Shown: positions 47,079 through 59,141 of the stretch, piece after piece
Layout: every line of letters begins with the position of its first letter
How positions within the stretch are numbered: position 1 is the stretch's first letter
Notes under the pieces: model-generated
What the model saw: only the letters and a program-made list of their open reading frames with translations
The model's database searches: none
Told to the model about the DNA's origin: nothing
Origin: Porodaedalea pini
Lineage: Eukaryota > Basidiomycota > Agaricomycetes > Hymenochaetales > Hymenochaetaceae
Direction of reading: 5' to 3'
DNA: 64,000 nt
Assembly: GCA_002794775.1 (NCBI GenBank)
Contig: NBAY01000083.1
Location: 95,488 to 159,487 of the forward strand
Translations under genes and position numbers: made by a program

Positions 47079-48141
47079 GGCTCGTCGTCGGTCGTCGTGG
47101 GCGCAAGACAAAGGGAGAGGGAGTCAAAGGAAAGCGAGACGTGCATCAGCATCAAATCTCGTGAAACACAAGCCTAACACGCGTGACCATATATAGAAGT
47201 GTAGTGAGCCTTGGCTCTTAACAAATTCAAGCACTTGGAGCCGTCTGCGAAGCAAAGCTGAACTTGAACGAAACCTGGCTACGGAAAAACTTCATGTACT
47301 CGTGAATTCATTTCCTCCAGCTTCGCGTATTCTTTTCTCACAGATGCCAGGGAGTCCGCAATTTTCGGGAAGTCAGCCTTGTCAAGATCAAGTCTTCACT
47401 CAACGGTTGAAGGAGTTGTGCCGACCGGCTAAGCACGCGCGAATATCTGTCCTTGAAGCTGCCCTTCCTCGAGAACTGATGAACGATCCTTTTTGCTTTC
47501 TTCTTGATCCGACGGTCATCCATAATCCAAGCTTTGCTATGGAGATGATATGAAAGCTGTTCATTTCGGCTCGCAACTGCCGTACTTTCACCGTAGGGAA
47601 GACGAACATAAATCGGTCGCAAGCATCTAACCTGCACGGAGCGACTTCACCGCAGGCCGGTCCGCAAATGCAGCCCAGCCGTGGTTCCCGTTCTTCCTTC
47701 GTGTCAGATTCACAGTGGCGGTGAGTCTCCCCGAGACGCCCAGCGGCTTTTCATCCTCGTCTCAGCCATGTGGATAGTTGAACCAGAATATTGGCGTGCA
47801 GAATTATAAGAGTTAAATAGATGATGAAGTGGAAAGCAGAAGGTGATTGAACTCACTGCGTTTCAGGGGTTCCTACCGCGCCCCCGTGTAGTCCTTTGAA
47901 GGTTATCTACACGCATACACACCAGCCATAGAGTAGTGATACTATACCAAATGTTATTAGAAATGTTAAATACAATATAGGAACATCTATCTGAATTTTT
48001 GTAGGCAAGTTATTACGGTCAGTCGTGATAGGAAGGTATTAATTTACTAGACATTTCGTGTGAGATTCAATAGGACACCTACGCGGCTCGGGCAGATCCG
48101 CGTAGTTGCCATACACGGCTTATCACGAAATTAAGTTTGTA
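47079..48141. other. Spacer upstream of G-alpha gene
   Basis: No accepted gene. A perfect 8-bp hairpin (CTACGCGG ... CCGCGTAG, 48079-48105) lies near the end. Confidence 0.4.
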
Positions 48142-48946
48142 CAGTCTTGGACCGGTCCTTGCACCACCACCGGTCCTTGCATCACCCTACCTATAACACA
48201 GCAACAAAAGCTTTTTCATCTCAGAAAACTATCCCAATAGACTCTAATTAACATAAAACATTGTCAGAAAAAAAATTGTATGCTTTGCTGCAGAATATGT
48301 GAAGTTATGAGTCAAACACTCCTGAGAAAGTAATGATCTGCACTAGTTTGAAATTTGTTTGCCACAATATTTACAAAAGGAACAGCTCAAAATTCAAACA
48401 AAAACATCTGGTGAATCTGTAGCCATAATAAAATTGTGTGTACAAAATTTCAAGAAAATCGGTTCAGTATTTACTTGTATAAAAATTCAACAGGCTTCAT
48501 TGACTAGGCTGAGGGCGATCTGACTTGGTCACGTGACCTTCAACGCGTCAAATTTCCATCAACTTGAATCCAAAAGTCCCTGACTGAAGTATACAAAACA
48601 CAAAAAAAGGCCACCTGGAATCCGCAATTCCTAATTTTAAACTTATAAATGAGATTTATTGTGAATTAGAATTTATTCACCCTGAAAATGTCAAGGGGGA
48701 GCTCAAATCACAAATGAACTGAGCGTGGGAAACTTGTGGTGCAAGGACTGGTGGCAACTCATTCTGGCCTCAAAACATAAATCCTTTATATATATTTTTT
48801 CTTTCATTGCCTCCACCTAAAATTGGGCATGGATGGACTTAACATAAATTGTTTTCATGTAGTATTTTTGTTTTGAAATAAAATTTTGTAAATGTTGTAC
48901 AAAACCAAAATCAAAATGTACTGGTTCAAGGACTGGTCCAAGACTG
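48142..48946. mobile_element. TA-flanked MITE (Tc1/mariner-like)
   Basis: The ends are CAGTCTTGGACCGGTCCTTG and, inverted, CAGTCTTGGACCAGTCCTTG (one mismatch in 20). They are flanked by TA on both sides (48140-48141 and 48947-48948). 805 bp, AT-rich, no transposase. The TA duplication and CAGT tips fit the Tc1/mariner/pogo superfamily, as a non-autonomous derivative. A second copy of the GTGCAAGGACTGGTGG-type motif occurs internally near 48732. Confidence 0.8.
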
Positions 48947-49299
48947 TATAGATTATCTTCCCCACAGATAAGATTACCGAGGTTGAGATTTGTGAGACGC
49001 GTAGATGCGCACAGCACTAAGTCCCTGCAGCGTGATGCACAGCGCATCTACACGTCTTCATTTCTTACTTCGACCACGTAACTCATCACTCTCTCTACCA
49101 TGGCACCTGACAAAAAAGACAGCAAGTACAGATACAAGAAGAAGATACAAATATGCCAATGCCAATGCTGCCTTCAAGAGACAAATGGCACGGGGCGCAA
49201 ATTGCCCACCTATACAGTTGAACGACACATGCAGATAGACCAAGCGGCGCCGGCTCGCGACTCAAGATATATTTCTCAACCATTCAGAGCACCAACCAG

Positions 49300-49987
49300 T
49301 ATAGTTGCTGATGTCCAGGTCAGTTCAGGTCAGGCCCATTTTTTGCTGACCCCCGACCCCCGACCCTCTTGACTTCGGGCAGATGGTGTGACCCTTGACC
49401 TGAACCTCAGTGAACTGCTCTTGACCCGGACCGCAGTTCAGTTCAAGGGTCGACCCGGGGTCGACCTGTTGAACCTTGCTAAAAATATAATAAAAACATA
49501 AATAATTCTCAGGCATATTTTGAGCATGTTTAACAAGCCAATGTACCCAAAAGAACTTTCAGGTGCAACCAGTCTCACATGTAAAAGAGATAATGAGTTT
49601 GCTATAGACATACAGTAAATTTGATCACTTTACTCTAGTACAGTACTGAAGTCCAGCAAGTGCTTGAAATGGGACTCATACTCATACATCTGTATCAGGA
49701 AATGTTTTAAGGGAAAAGAAATCAAAATGTTAAATTTGAGACACAAAATACTGACTATGAGTGTATTTTTGGCTCACAAGTTACACAACTTTCCTGCAGC
49801 AGTTTGGCGGTTCGGGTCAAGGGTCAACCCAGTTCAGCTCAGTTCAGTTAATTTATTTTTCTGCTGAACCCTGACCCGAACCACTGCTGAACCAGCTTAA
49901 ACCGAACTGGTTCTTGACCCAACCCAGGTCCAGGTTGGGAGTCGACCCGCAGGTCAGCGCTTCATGAACTGGACAATGGCAACTATA
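49300..49987. mobile_element. hAT-like MITE inserted in the transposase exon
   Basis: Ends TATAGTTGC / GCAACTATA, flanked by a perfect 8-bp duplication CCAACCAG (49292-49299 and 49988-49995). 688 bp, with sub-terminal GGTCAGG/CCTGACC-like repeats and an AT-rich middle. Skipping the element plus one duplication restores the transposase frame (GCACCAACCAG then AGCAACA), so it inserted into coding sequence. The middle (49513 onward) is almost identical to 59147 onward of the element at 58516. Confidence 0.9.
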
Positions 49988-49995
49988 CCAACCAG

Positions 49996-50110
49996 AGCAA
50001 CAGCAACAGCAGCAAATGCTTCATCAACAGGGATCACAGCAACAGCAGCGAATGCCTCCTCAACAGGGACTGCAGCAACAGCAGCGAATGCCTCATTAAC
50101 AGGGACTGCA
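49996..50110 (+). repeat. 39-bp-class tandem repeat in transposase coding sequence
   Basis: Three imperfect units encode ATAANASSTGTA-type repeats (GCAACAGCAGCGAATGCCTC core). The units are in frame. Confidence 0.75.
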
Positions 50111-53100
50111 GCAGAGCAAGACCAGGAGCCTATCCTTACAGACGACAACAATCTTGGTGGATTCCCTGACAGAGCAGATGATGCAGGCACTTGGAATGGA
50201 GATGCAGGCGATGAGGAGGTTGGAATGGAGGTGGACAGCAGTGAGACGGCTCATGGTGCGTAGTTATGATTCTGTCGTTGCATCTGATCCCTTACATTTA
50301 TTTAATGTATCTTAGCTGCCGATGTTACTCCCAGAAGACCACCGCTTCAGATCTATTCTGTCCCTGAAGACCTTGCTCAACCAACCTATGTATTTGAAGT
50401 CCCGAACCTGCCTCTGCCGCTAGCAACCATTCTCAGAAATGCTGATGGTATACTTTTCTGGAGAATAATCCTTCTGCTGGTCTGCTGGCTTCATTTGACA
50501 TACCATTTGCCATACCAAGGGTGTGATCTTATTCTATGCGTCCTCAAGCTCGTCTTTGGACTACTCCAAGCCTTTCCTGACAGCTCGACTCCAATAATTA
50601 CACTGAACTCAACCTTTCAGAAGCTAAACCTTCAAGATACCTTCCTGATCATGCCAATGTGTCCAAGCTGCCGCTGCATTTTCCCTCATGATTCACCTCC
50701 TTCTACAGTCTGCTCAAGCTATGAAATCCCTCTATTCAAGGGCAAAGGCGACATTCCAGATATCAAGACTCAAGACCAAAATATTCTAGTGAAATATGTA
50801 TTCAATCCGATCACAATTCAGCTGACTGAGCTACTCAATTGCAAAGGAATGGAAGATCTACTAGACTCTTGGTGGTCACGCAAATCAAAACCTGGTGAGA
50901 TGCACAATATCATGGACAGCGAGATCTGAAAAATGATCAAGGGACCAGATGACAGGCTATTTTTTGATAATAGTCTGGACCGCTCAAGCAAGGATGAGCT
51001 TCGCATCGCAATAACACTTGGATTTGATGGGTGAGTCCAATTACTTTTTTTTTTCCATAATCAGCTACATTCATGTTGTCTTTTGCAGATTCAGCTACCA
51101 GCATAGTAAATATGCTGGTACGCACTCCTCGGATGCACTGTCTTGCTGCATAGTGAACCTCCCGATTCAGTTCAGGTGATGAACTTGCTTCGCTTTGTTT
51201 CTTTTCGCCTTTTGTAATGCTTAATAGATATCGACCTCGATACTTGCTGCTTTGCGGCATATTCCCTGGGCCAAAGGCTCCCGACAGTGAGCAGACACAA
51301 TATATACTGTCTCCTTTCATGGACAACCTCATTCAGCTGTTTGAGGAAGGTGTTGTTATCATCACACCCCATTATCCAGAAGGTATGTATTATCTGTTTC
51401 TATGGCATGCTATTGCGATGATTATTCATTTTAGGCCATCTTGTTCATCTCATGCTCATTGCCATGTGCTGCAATCATCCGGCACTTTGTTGGGTGTGTG
51501 GTTTTGCTGATCATGAGCATGCGATGTTTTGCACCAGGTGTAAGGTGCCTCACAAAGACTTGGCAACCCCCACAGGACTAACAGACGGTAATTTATTTAT
51601 ATTAAATGAAAATGAGCAATTTTACAGTATTTATCAGGCTACCCTCCTTGAACCAGTGAGGAACAATGTCAGCTCGCATTCCAGTACCAGGCGGCCAATG
51701 ACGAAGAGAAAGAGGAGCTCTTCAGCAAGCATGGCGCTGGTTACACAGAGCTAGCGAGGCTTCGCTACTTCGAACCTGTCTGTATGACAGTGATTGATCC
51801 AATGCATAACATACTGTTAGGTTTGTTTTGTCTTTCATTTTCTTTTCACATTTATATGCGCTCATTAATGATATATAGGGATCATGAAGTCTCAGTGGCA
51901 TGACTCCTGGATCAAGACAGACACACTGCATGAGCGTACAAAGCCCGGGCTTGTACAGTGTGAGCTCAACTTGCTCAATGAATATCTCGGCAAGAAAAGT
52001 TTTTTTTTACAATTGATCTTTATAAACTAACTTAATACACTTTATCTAGTTTGAAATGCCATCCTGGGTAGGACGACTCCCCTCCAGCATTGGCTATCCA
52101 GTGGCCAGCTCACTGAGTGCTGACAAATACAAAGGTCTTGTGCTTGCATACCTTCCCATCATTGTAAGTCGCTTTTCACTTTTGCTCCTGACAGAACACG
52201 TGTCATCTCTGGTTCCTCGCATTTCTAACCAGATTTTCTTTCAGATCCCCTTTGTTTGGTCTGAGTGGCAGCTGTTTGCCACTGAAGAGCACAAGAAGAA
52301 GTACAAGAAATGGCAGCAAGGCCAGAAGCGAGGCAAGACAGACCCAGAGCTGATCATTCAAATGCATGAAGATGACCCCAACAACTTCCTCAAGCTAGTG
52401 GCAGCCCTCAAGATCATTCTTGCCTGGTCAGTTCATGGGGAAGATCTCAATGTAGCTAAACAGCTTTTAGAAGAATATCTTCAGGGATACCTCAAGGTGA
52501 ACTTAGTAAGATGAGCACGAGTTTGCACTCTGAATTGTTTTCCTTCAGATCCACCTGACAGACATGAAACCCAATTTTCATTGGGTTGTTCATATTTTTG
52601 ACCAGATAAATGACTATGGACCTGTCTACGGCTTCTGGGCATTCACTTATGAGTGTCTAAACAAGATCCTTAAGAGCTACAAAATGAACAATCACAGCGG
52701 CAGCGAGATCGAAGTCTCATTCCTCTGAGAATTCACAAGGGATGTTCGCCTTCACAAATTTGTTACATCCCTCTCCAAGCCTGATGTACAGGATGTACAC
52801 CCTGCAATTCACAGAGCCGCACATCTCCTGCTGGTGACCGACAGTGATAATCATGGAACAGTCACATCTGAGAGCTCGATGAAGCTGCGGAGGATAGTGA
52901 GTCCTTTTTTTTCCAAATGATTAAAGAAATTATTTATTACTGAATCTATCTAGTTGACAAATGTTACTCGTTAGGTCCAGGCTCCAACAACCAGCTCACC
53001 AATGCTCTCCAAATGAGCTTGGTTGAGTACTACAACTTGAACCATCGCGAGGCAAACATTCTGGCACTGAATGCAAGACTCCCGCCAAACACCGCTTTGC

Positions 53101-54256
53101 TGCCGAATTTTTTGATGGACCATGCACAGTTCCTCAAATATATCATGCTTGATGGACGATGTATTGTTCCATCTTTAGACATCTATTGTGCACCTAACTC
53201 AATCATTCAGAGCCGCTTCAACGGGCAGCAGTACATTGGGCAAGTTATACAGATCCTCAAGCACACTCAGCGGCTCATCAGGGGATATGCAACACTGCTA
53301 CTCATCCGCTGGTTCTGTCCATTACCTGAAGGTGTTCTCAATACGTCTGTATGGGACAAATAGTAAGTCTTTTCATGATTCCAAATGTCTTCTAAACCTC
53401 ATGACTCGCTTTAGTCCCCAACTTGAAGTTGGATTCTTCAAATTCAACTCATATCTGTGCAAGACTGACAATGGGCCACCTTCATTAATCCCGCCACACG
53501 CTGTCATCTTGCAAGCCTGTCACATTTGAATTGAGGTTCAACCTCCACACGAAATGGACAATATTGATGAGTCGAACAATGATGAACCTCACAAGATCTG
53601 GGTAGCCATCGGGTTGACAAGGGTATATATTTCTGTCCTTTATTTTCACTCATTTACTTGCTGAGAATTCTTACTGTAGGACACTGTAGTCATCTAAAGT
53701 TGAAGGCCCTCACCTGCAGATATCAGTTGTGAGTTTCTCAATCCTCTGGTAGATCGCTGCAAAGTCAGCTCATGCTCTTTGACTTCAAGTGCATGCTATG
53801 GCAGCAGAAGTCGAAGCCCTCCCTTGCATCATCATGCATCTGTGCCGAGCGCTGAAGAGCCACTTGGCAAAGATTTACACTATGCATCATGCAGCCAATT
53901 GTCAGCATCTTGTCTCAGCATCACAAGATGGCAAGCTTATTGTCTGGGTTGCAAATACATGATTTCATTTCTTAACTACTACATGGTTCAGATGCAGTAT
54001 TAGCGTCCATATTGCACAGGTGAGCATTCAGTTTTATTCTAGTTGCGTTCTAAGTTGATAAGTTGAAAAATTACTTGCAGTTATTGATAGTCCATGGCCT
54101 CTTGATTGTTCGTAACATGCGAGATAGTGAGTGCAAGCAAAAAAAAAAAAAGAGAAATAAAGAGAGCACGCGTGAGCTGGCCCAGACTGTTCCCAACAAT
54201 TGTGTAGCAGTACCAGCACCAGCAGCACCCATGTCTTTGAACAACCATGCAGCGCA

Positions 54257-55835
54257 TTAGAAAGCAGCAGGGTTGAAGTCCTTGGGATCAGTGAGTTCCA
54301 GTTTCTTGAAGGTCTTGTTAGTGTCATTGACGTGGACTGCCTTCCAAACAGGATCGACCATGAATGGGAAAACATGCCATTTGCACTGCAGGATGTTTGT
54401 GAGCTTGTTGTTGAGGTCCACGCACCTAGTCATAGCATGAGAATGCTTGCGGTTCTCAAGCTCCAGCTTGTCGAGTTGTCTGTAGATTGTGTTTAGCTTG
54501 TTTATTTAGGTGAGTAATTATTTTATCATGTGATTGATTTTACTTACCAACATAGAGCGAAACACTGGCTTCTTCTCCTCCCAGACGGGCACCTTCTTGA
54601 TCATGTCTTTCACGGTAAGGTTGGCTACTTTTGAGAGCATGGTGTAGTGCTCTGACCTCACCTCCTTCACCTTTGCATCTCTCTTTGCATGTCTGGTGGC
54701 CTCGGTCTTGTCCTCGTCCTCATCCTCATCCTCAGAGACATCCTTGGAGTCAAGCCCACTCGTGCACTCGGTCATGCAGTCGGTCTGGAAGATTTTGTCT
54801 GGCAAGGTAATGCTGTACTTCGTATCATATGCGCTCGACTGCTTCATGCACTTGACTTTCTTCTGCAGGTTAGACCGTCAGAAAGTAAGCAATTTGTTTA
54901 TTTGAACACTCACCTCCCACTTACAAAGCTTCTGGCGGAGCTTCGACTGGTGCTTGCCGCATTTTTTCACCTTTACAGGATCTGTTTTTTCGGCCTTACT
55001 GCACTTCTGGTTTGTGAAAGTTGTTGTCGCAAACGCACAACAGTCTGCCTTGGTGAACTCTTGGCCTTTGCAAGTGAGTTTCCCGGTATCAGCATTCTGA
55101 AGAAATGGTCAGCCAAAGAATTTGAATCCATCACCGATGAAGACAGTCACACAAGGATTGGAGAGTAGTGAGTTGCATACCTCATAGTTTTGAGCTACAA
55201 TCTCAGCAGCCCACTCAATGAGTTCCTGATTTACATGGTATGTCACTGGCCAGCCGTAGTCTGGCATGAAGGAAGATGCAACATTGACTGGCACCTCAAT
55301 TCCATCCTTGTCATCAGCATCTCCTTCATTTTCATCATTGCCCGATCCCTTGGTGAGTTTTTGCATCACAAGTCTCATTTTTCTCTATAGTGATGTTCAG
55401 TTAAGTATATGTGCACAGAAAAGCAAAAAAAGCTAAGACACGTACCCTAATCTCTTTTTGGGCACTTTGCTGAGCTGGTCTAAGGTCTTTGTTTGGGACA
55501 CTGAGGATCGGGTCGCGCTTCACTCGTTTCCTGGGCTTGCGGCCGCCATCTCCTTCATCATCCGTGTTGCTCTCCTCGTCATTTACAGCCTGCTTCAATC
55601 CACGGACCTCCTGGACAAGTGTGGCGACTTGGGCCTTCAAAGATTCGAGTTCTGCATTTTCGGATGGTGGTGGGGTGACCTCATTTGATGGGGTAGGTAG
55701 TCGAAGCTCTGGGTCAATGACCAACTTGTCGAAATACAGTGAGCTTCTGCACTGTCTGTCAGCATTTTTCTGGGCCACCCACTGCTGGTACCCAGAAAGA
55801 AAGGCAGGGTCGTACAGGTCAAATGAGTTGGACAT
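54257..55835 (-). CDS. Antiparallel accessory protein of the Tnp2-type transposon (intact)
   Basis: Five exons: 55835-55446, 55384-55181, 55096-54914, 54862-54548 and 54496-54257. Every junction is GT-AG and in phase, giving 443 residues with no stop. The N-terminus is MSNSFDLYDPAFLSGYQQWV. A coiled coil follows (ENAELESLKAQVATLVQEVR), then a basic patch (GRKPRKRVKRDP), a Cys/Lys-rich middle (CSKAEKTDPVKVKKCGKHQS), an acidic run (DVSEDEDEDEDK) and a C-terminal LNTIYRQLDKLELENRKHSH with VDPVWKAVHVND. An upstream in-frame ATG at 55880 is possible. Such partner genes are often found facing the transposase in this transposon class and may bind transposon ends; that role is inferred. It is intact while the transposase is not. 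Confidence 0.75.
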
Positions 55836-55880
55836 GAAGCACAGGTGGGGAGAGTGTGAGGGGGGGGGTATGTGAGGCAC

Positions 55881-56307
55881 GCATCACGTGCTGGTTGGCA
55901 CACATCACGGGACCGCGGTTCATTACAAATTGTACACTTAATTAGGAAATAAACTGGTTTCGAACCCAAATTTGGGAAAACTGAAAACATGTGCCTAGCC
56001 TGTCTACACATAATATGCATAGACTCTCTACACTGGCTAGTACAAAATCTATAGGCAATTTATGCAAACTACACAATTCTTTGTGCTAGATCTACTAGAC
56101 TTGCAGGAGTAGGTAGGTGCTGGTCACACTTTTATATGCTAGATTCAAAATAGTGTGGGTATACTATGCAACCCAGATTAGGTATGTGATTTATTACCTA
56201 CCACATGCCTACACGCAGGTGCAGTAGGAACCATTGAAACACAGTGACTGATGGCTGAAAGTTGCCATGAGCGATGCCCTCGGAATGGACTAAATTGACT
56301 CCTAAAT
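55881..56307. other. Right flank of the Tnp2-type transposon
   Basis: AT-rich non-coding DNA. The transposon's right end probably lies here but was not identified. Confidence 0.35.
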
Positions 56308-57572
56308 AAGGTAAGGTAGAGGAAAGATATACTCAACCAGCTGTGACGCGCGTGGCCATTAACCCTACTTGCCTTTCTGAGCACCACACATCATTGACAA
56401 AATTGACTTCACAGCTCAGCACAAACTTACAATTTGGCCTCATAGATGTTTTGTCCTTCTCTATAGCTACAGTTCTATGTTTTTATTTTTGAAAAAAATG
56501 CAATTTTAGTGAAGTTATTTCAGAAAAAACTTTTTTGTGCCAAATAGCTCAGATTTACTTGAGCAGTGTTCTGATGAAGTTTGAAAATTTTGACCTCAAG
56601 TTTTTGCCACTCTCGGCTAAGTTCCTTTGACAAATAACTACCATATATAGTAAATGTTATATATTACTAAATGCATCTTATTAATACAACTTTATGTCAT
56701 CATTCTTCTCTGGCTAATATTGCTGTCCCACACTCTCAAACTAGTAGTAGGCCTGAATTATGGCTGATATAGATACTGTAGACATCAAACTACAAATTTC
56801 TTTGATGTTTGAGCTTCCTCTCAGAATTTGTTTTTCTTGACCTCATGATTTTTGCTGCTAGGGTCCTTCCTAATGGGGAAACACAATAAGGTTTAAAATT
56901 GTGACATTGATGTAACAAGCTCATTGAGTATATGTTTCCTCTGCCTTAGAGGAAAAAGTTAAACTCAACAAGCTGTGACACGCATGGCACTCACCTTACT
57001 TTCCTTTTCTAGTGACACACAATGATGACAGAATAAACTTTTCAACTGGACACAAACTCACATTTCAGCCTCAATGTTCTATTGGTCTTCCTGATAGCTA
57101 CAGATGTATGTTTTTATTTTTCAAAAATATGCAGCTTTAGTCAAGTTTTTTTGGGGAAAAGACTTTTTTGTTCCAAACATCATAGAATCAAATGAGCAGC
57201 ATTCTGATGAACTTTGAAAATTTTGACCTCAAGATTTTTGCCACTCTTGGCTAATTCCATTTGACAAATAATGTCTAAATATAGTAATTTATTATATTAC
57301 TAATGCAAAGGACTGAATCATATTTAAGCTCAGTGGATTAATAGGTGGTATCATGGTCACAGGGTCTTAATCAAGAGGATTTTAGCTGATATAGCTGCTG
57401 CCAGCATATAATCTACAGTGTACTTCAACATTCCGGCAGTCCTCCAAGAACAATTTTTTTTGACCTCATGATTTTTGATGCTAGGGTCCTTCCTAATGGG
57501 GAAGGTTGAATAAAGTTTAGGTTGTGACATTGATGTGTTGAGCTTGTTGAGTTTAACTTTCCTCTACCTTAT
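56308..57572. mobile_element. Two diverged head-to-tail copies of an AT-rich MITE-like element
   Basis: Copy A runs about 56308-56945 and copy B about 56946-57572. Shared landmarks in the same order: CAAGCTGTGAC, GATAGCTACAG, TTTGAAAATTTTGACCTCAA, TTTTTGCCACTC, GGGTCCTTCCTAATGGGGAA. The outer ends are inverted to each other (ATAAGGTAGAGGAAAG ... CTTTCCTCTACCTTAT). The junction (CCTCTGCCTTAGAGG, 56939-56953) is a fused pair of the same ends. No coding capacity; no clear target duplication. Confidence 0.65.
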
Positions 57573-58507
57573 GTTAAATGTGCATGTAATTGCAGCACTT
57601 ATGATGTTCTATACCAGATGCCGCATCATGAAGCTGTGTAAAACTGAAAGAAGGGAGTCAGCACATGACTCTGTACATGTGAGTGTTGCCGAGATACACT
57701 CACGAAGCTCAGCTTCTTCTCTTCAGACTCAAAAGGATTTTTATGGAATCTGAATATAATATATGCTCAGTTGAATGTAATGTACACAACTCATGTAATA
57801 TACCTGAATATAATATATGCTATGATAGAATATGTGAATATGAGAAGAAGGGAAATATAGCAAGACGCTCACCTCAGTTGAATGTAATGTACACAACTGA
57901 GGTGGCGAAACATGTGGCTGGCAGACTATATGCTCAGCCAAAAAAGGAAATGAGGCTGGGAATGAAGCTGGGAATTATTACACTACCAAGACGAGCAATG
58001 TCAATCCTATATTCTCAACAGGTTTTCCTTCAGGAAGTGTTCCAGATGTTCATCAAGACAGGCTGGAGTAACAAGTGAAGGAAAAGTATCCTGAGGGAGT
58101 ATGCAGTATCCAAGACTTGGAAGAGGTAGAACATTGTCATGCTTTAGATTGGCCAGATAGAGGATTCTCATTTTACAAGCTGTGATTATTCAAGGAGACA
58201 AGTTACAAAAAATCATAGATACAGCTTACATTTTCTATAGTGGAAATCTTTTTCTTGTAACTCTTCATGGCATACTGGATCAAATGATCTCAGAATGTGG
58301 AATCAAATAAATTTGGACAAAGGAGATAGTACATACGAGCTCAGAACCATCCTTCGACTTACAAGTGGAGATGACAGAGAGGGCCCCTGAGCCAAGTATC
58401 TCCAATGGCTTAGGCTGGATGTCTATCTTCTTCAGCCCAGACTGCTTCAGTCCTGAAATACAAAAAATTATGAGCTTTTGGCAACATCACTAAGGGTTTT
58501 GGATATA
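57573..58507. other. Spacer with possible transposon-gene remnants
   Basis: An open frame at 57683-58078 (plus) has no recognised domain and spans a repeated palindromic block, GTTGAATGTAATGTACACAAC (about 57770 and 57877). On the minus strand about 58340-58460 reads GLKKIDIQPKPLEILGSGAL in good codon usage between plausible splice sites and could be one exon of a lost gene. Neither is called as a gene. Confidence 0.3.
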
Positions 58508-58728
58508 CCCATCACTATAGTTGCCAATGTCCGGGTCGGTTCAGGTCAGGCCCATTTTTTGCTGACCCCTGACCCCCGACCCTCTTGACTTCAGGCAGAT
58601 GGCATGACCCTTGATTGAACCTCAGTGAACTGCTCTTGACTTGGAATGCAGTTCAGTTCAAGGGTCGACCTGGGGTTGACCTGTTGAATCTCACTAAAAA
58701 TATAATAAAAACATAAATAACTCTTGGG

Positions 58729-59141
58729 TGTTAGAACCTGAACTTTCACCTTTTCCTTTATTTTCCCTTTTACCATTTCCTTTATTATATTCGTCCTTTT
58801 CATTATATTTACCCATCTTACACAATCATTCCCACACTGCCTTCATTCGTTCCATTCCCACTTGTTAGGTAATGTTAGGTAATATAGTCTCACGGTCGTC
58901 GCTATATAAGGTCTCAGGAATCGCATGAACTCCTTGTTCTGCTTTTCCTCTTACCTCCGCGACGACCTAGGTGAGACTCGTCCCCCTTGTATTAGTTTAG
59001 ACTTGTATTAATCCTCTTACCTCCACGACGACCTAGCCTGAGTAAGCGTGTCCCGAGTCTACGCTCGAGTATAGCACGTCCCAGACAACAGTCAGCCGAG
59101 GCCTGCCCAGTCCGAGTCGTCTCCCGGGCTCCCGCCTTACA
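58729..59141. mobile_element. Solo LTR (413 bp)
   Basis: Begins TGTTAG and ends CTTACA (TG...CA), flanked by the perfect 5-bp duplication TTGGG (58724-58728 and 59142-59146). The neighbouring MITE copy at 49300 is uninterrupted at this point (CTCAGGCATATT versus CTTGGG/insert/TTGGGCATATT). A TATATAAG box lies at 58903-58910. A typical LTR-retrotransposon solo LTR left by recombination. Confidence 0.9.

Larger units (their letters stand above)
49100..53700 (+). pseudogene. Tnp2-like (CACTA/Plavaka) transposase, broken
   Basis: Starts MAPDKKDSKYRYKKKIQICQ with a C-x-C-x-x-C cluster and H (typical Tnp2 N-terminus). Later come MCPSCRCIFP, GMEDLLDSWW, LRIAITLGFDGFS, VNLPIQFRYRPRYLLLCGIF followed by PGPKAP, HLVHLMLIAMCCNHPA, HAMFCTRCKVPH, FEPVCMTVIDPMHNILLGIM, a long helical part and KPNFHWVVHIFDQINDYGPV. 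The FDG, NLP, GIFPGPK, D-P-A-like and DPMHN blocks are the Tnp2 landmarks. In-frame TGA codons lie at 50927-50929, 52726-52728 and 53527-53529. The first replaces a probable Trp in a MDSEI-x-KMIKG context, the second an Arg-like position. The first exon is also cut by a hAT-like MITE at 49300-49987. Not functional as read. Confidence 0.8.
48960..55880. mobile_element. Tnp2/Plavaka-type DNA transposon (degraded)
   Basis: Contains a plus-strand Tnp2-like transposase (49100 to about 53700) and a minus-strand partner gene (55835-54257), an arrangement typical of large CACTA-like/Plavaka elements of Agaricomycetes. The outer ends were not found. The limits given are only the coding block, and true ends may be hidden beyond the MITE at 48142 or near 56150. 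No CACTA-type tip could be fixed by eye. Confidence 0.6.

Noticed and set aside
48079..48105. Perfect 8-bp hairpin CTACGCGG/CCGCGTAG
   Set aside because: No run of T follows and no RNA gene context; an 8-bp stem is expected by chance at this scale.
55637..56020. Minus-strand 127-residue open frame overlapping the partner gene start
   Set aside because: Different frame over the first exon of the five-exon partner gene, which has consistent splicing and composition.
57683..58078. 131-residue open frame
   Set aside because: No recognisable domain and it overlaps a short palindromic repeat present twice; codon use is not convincing.
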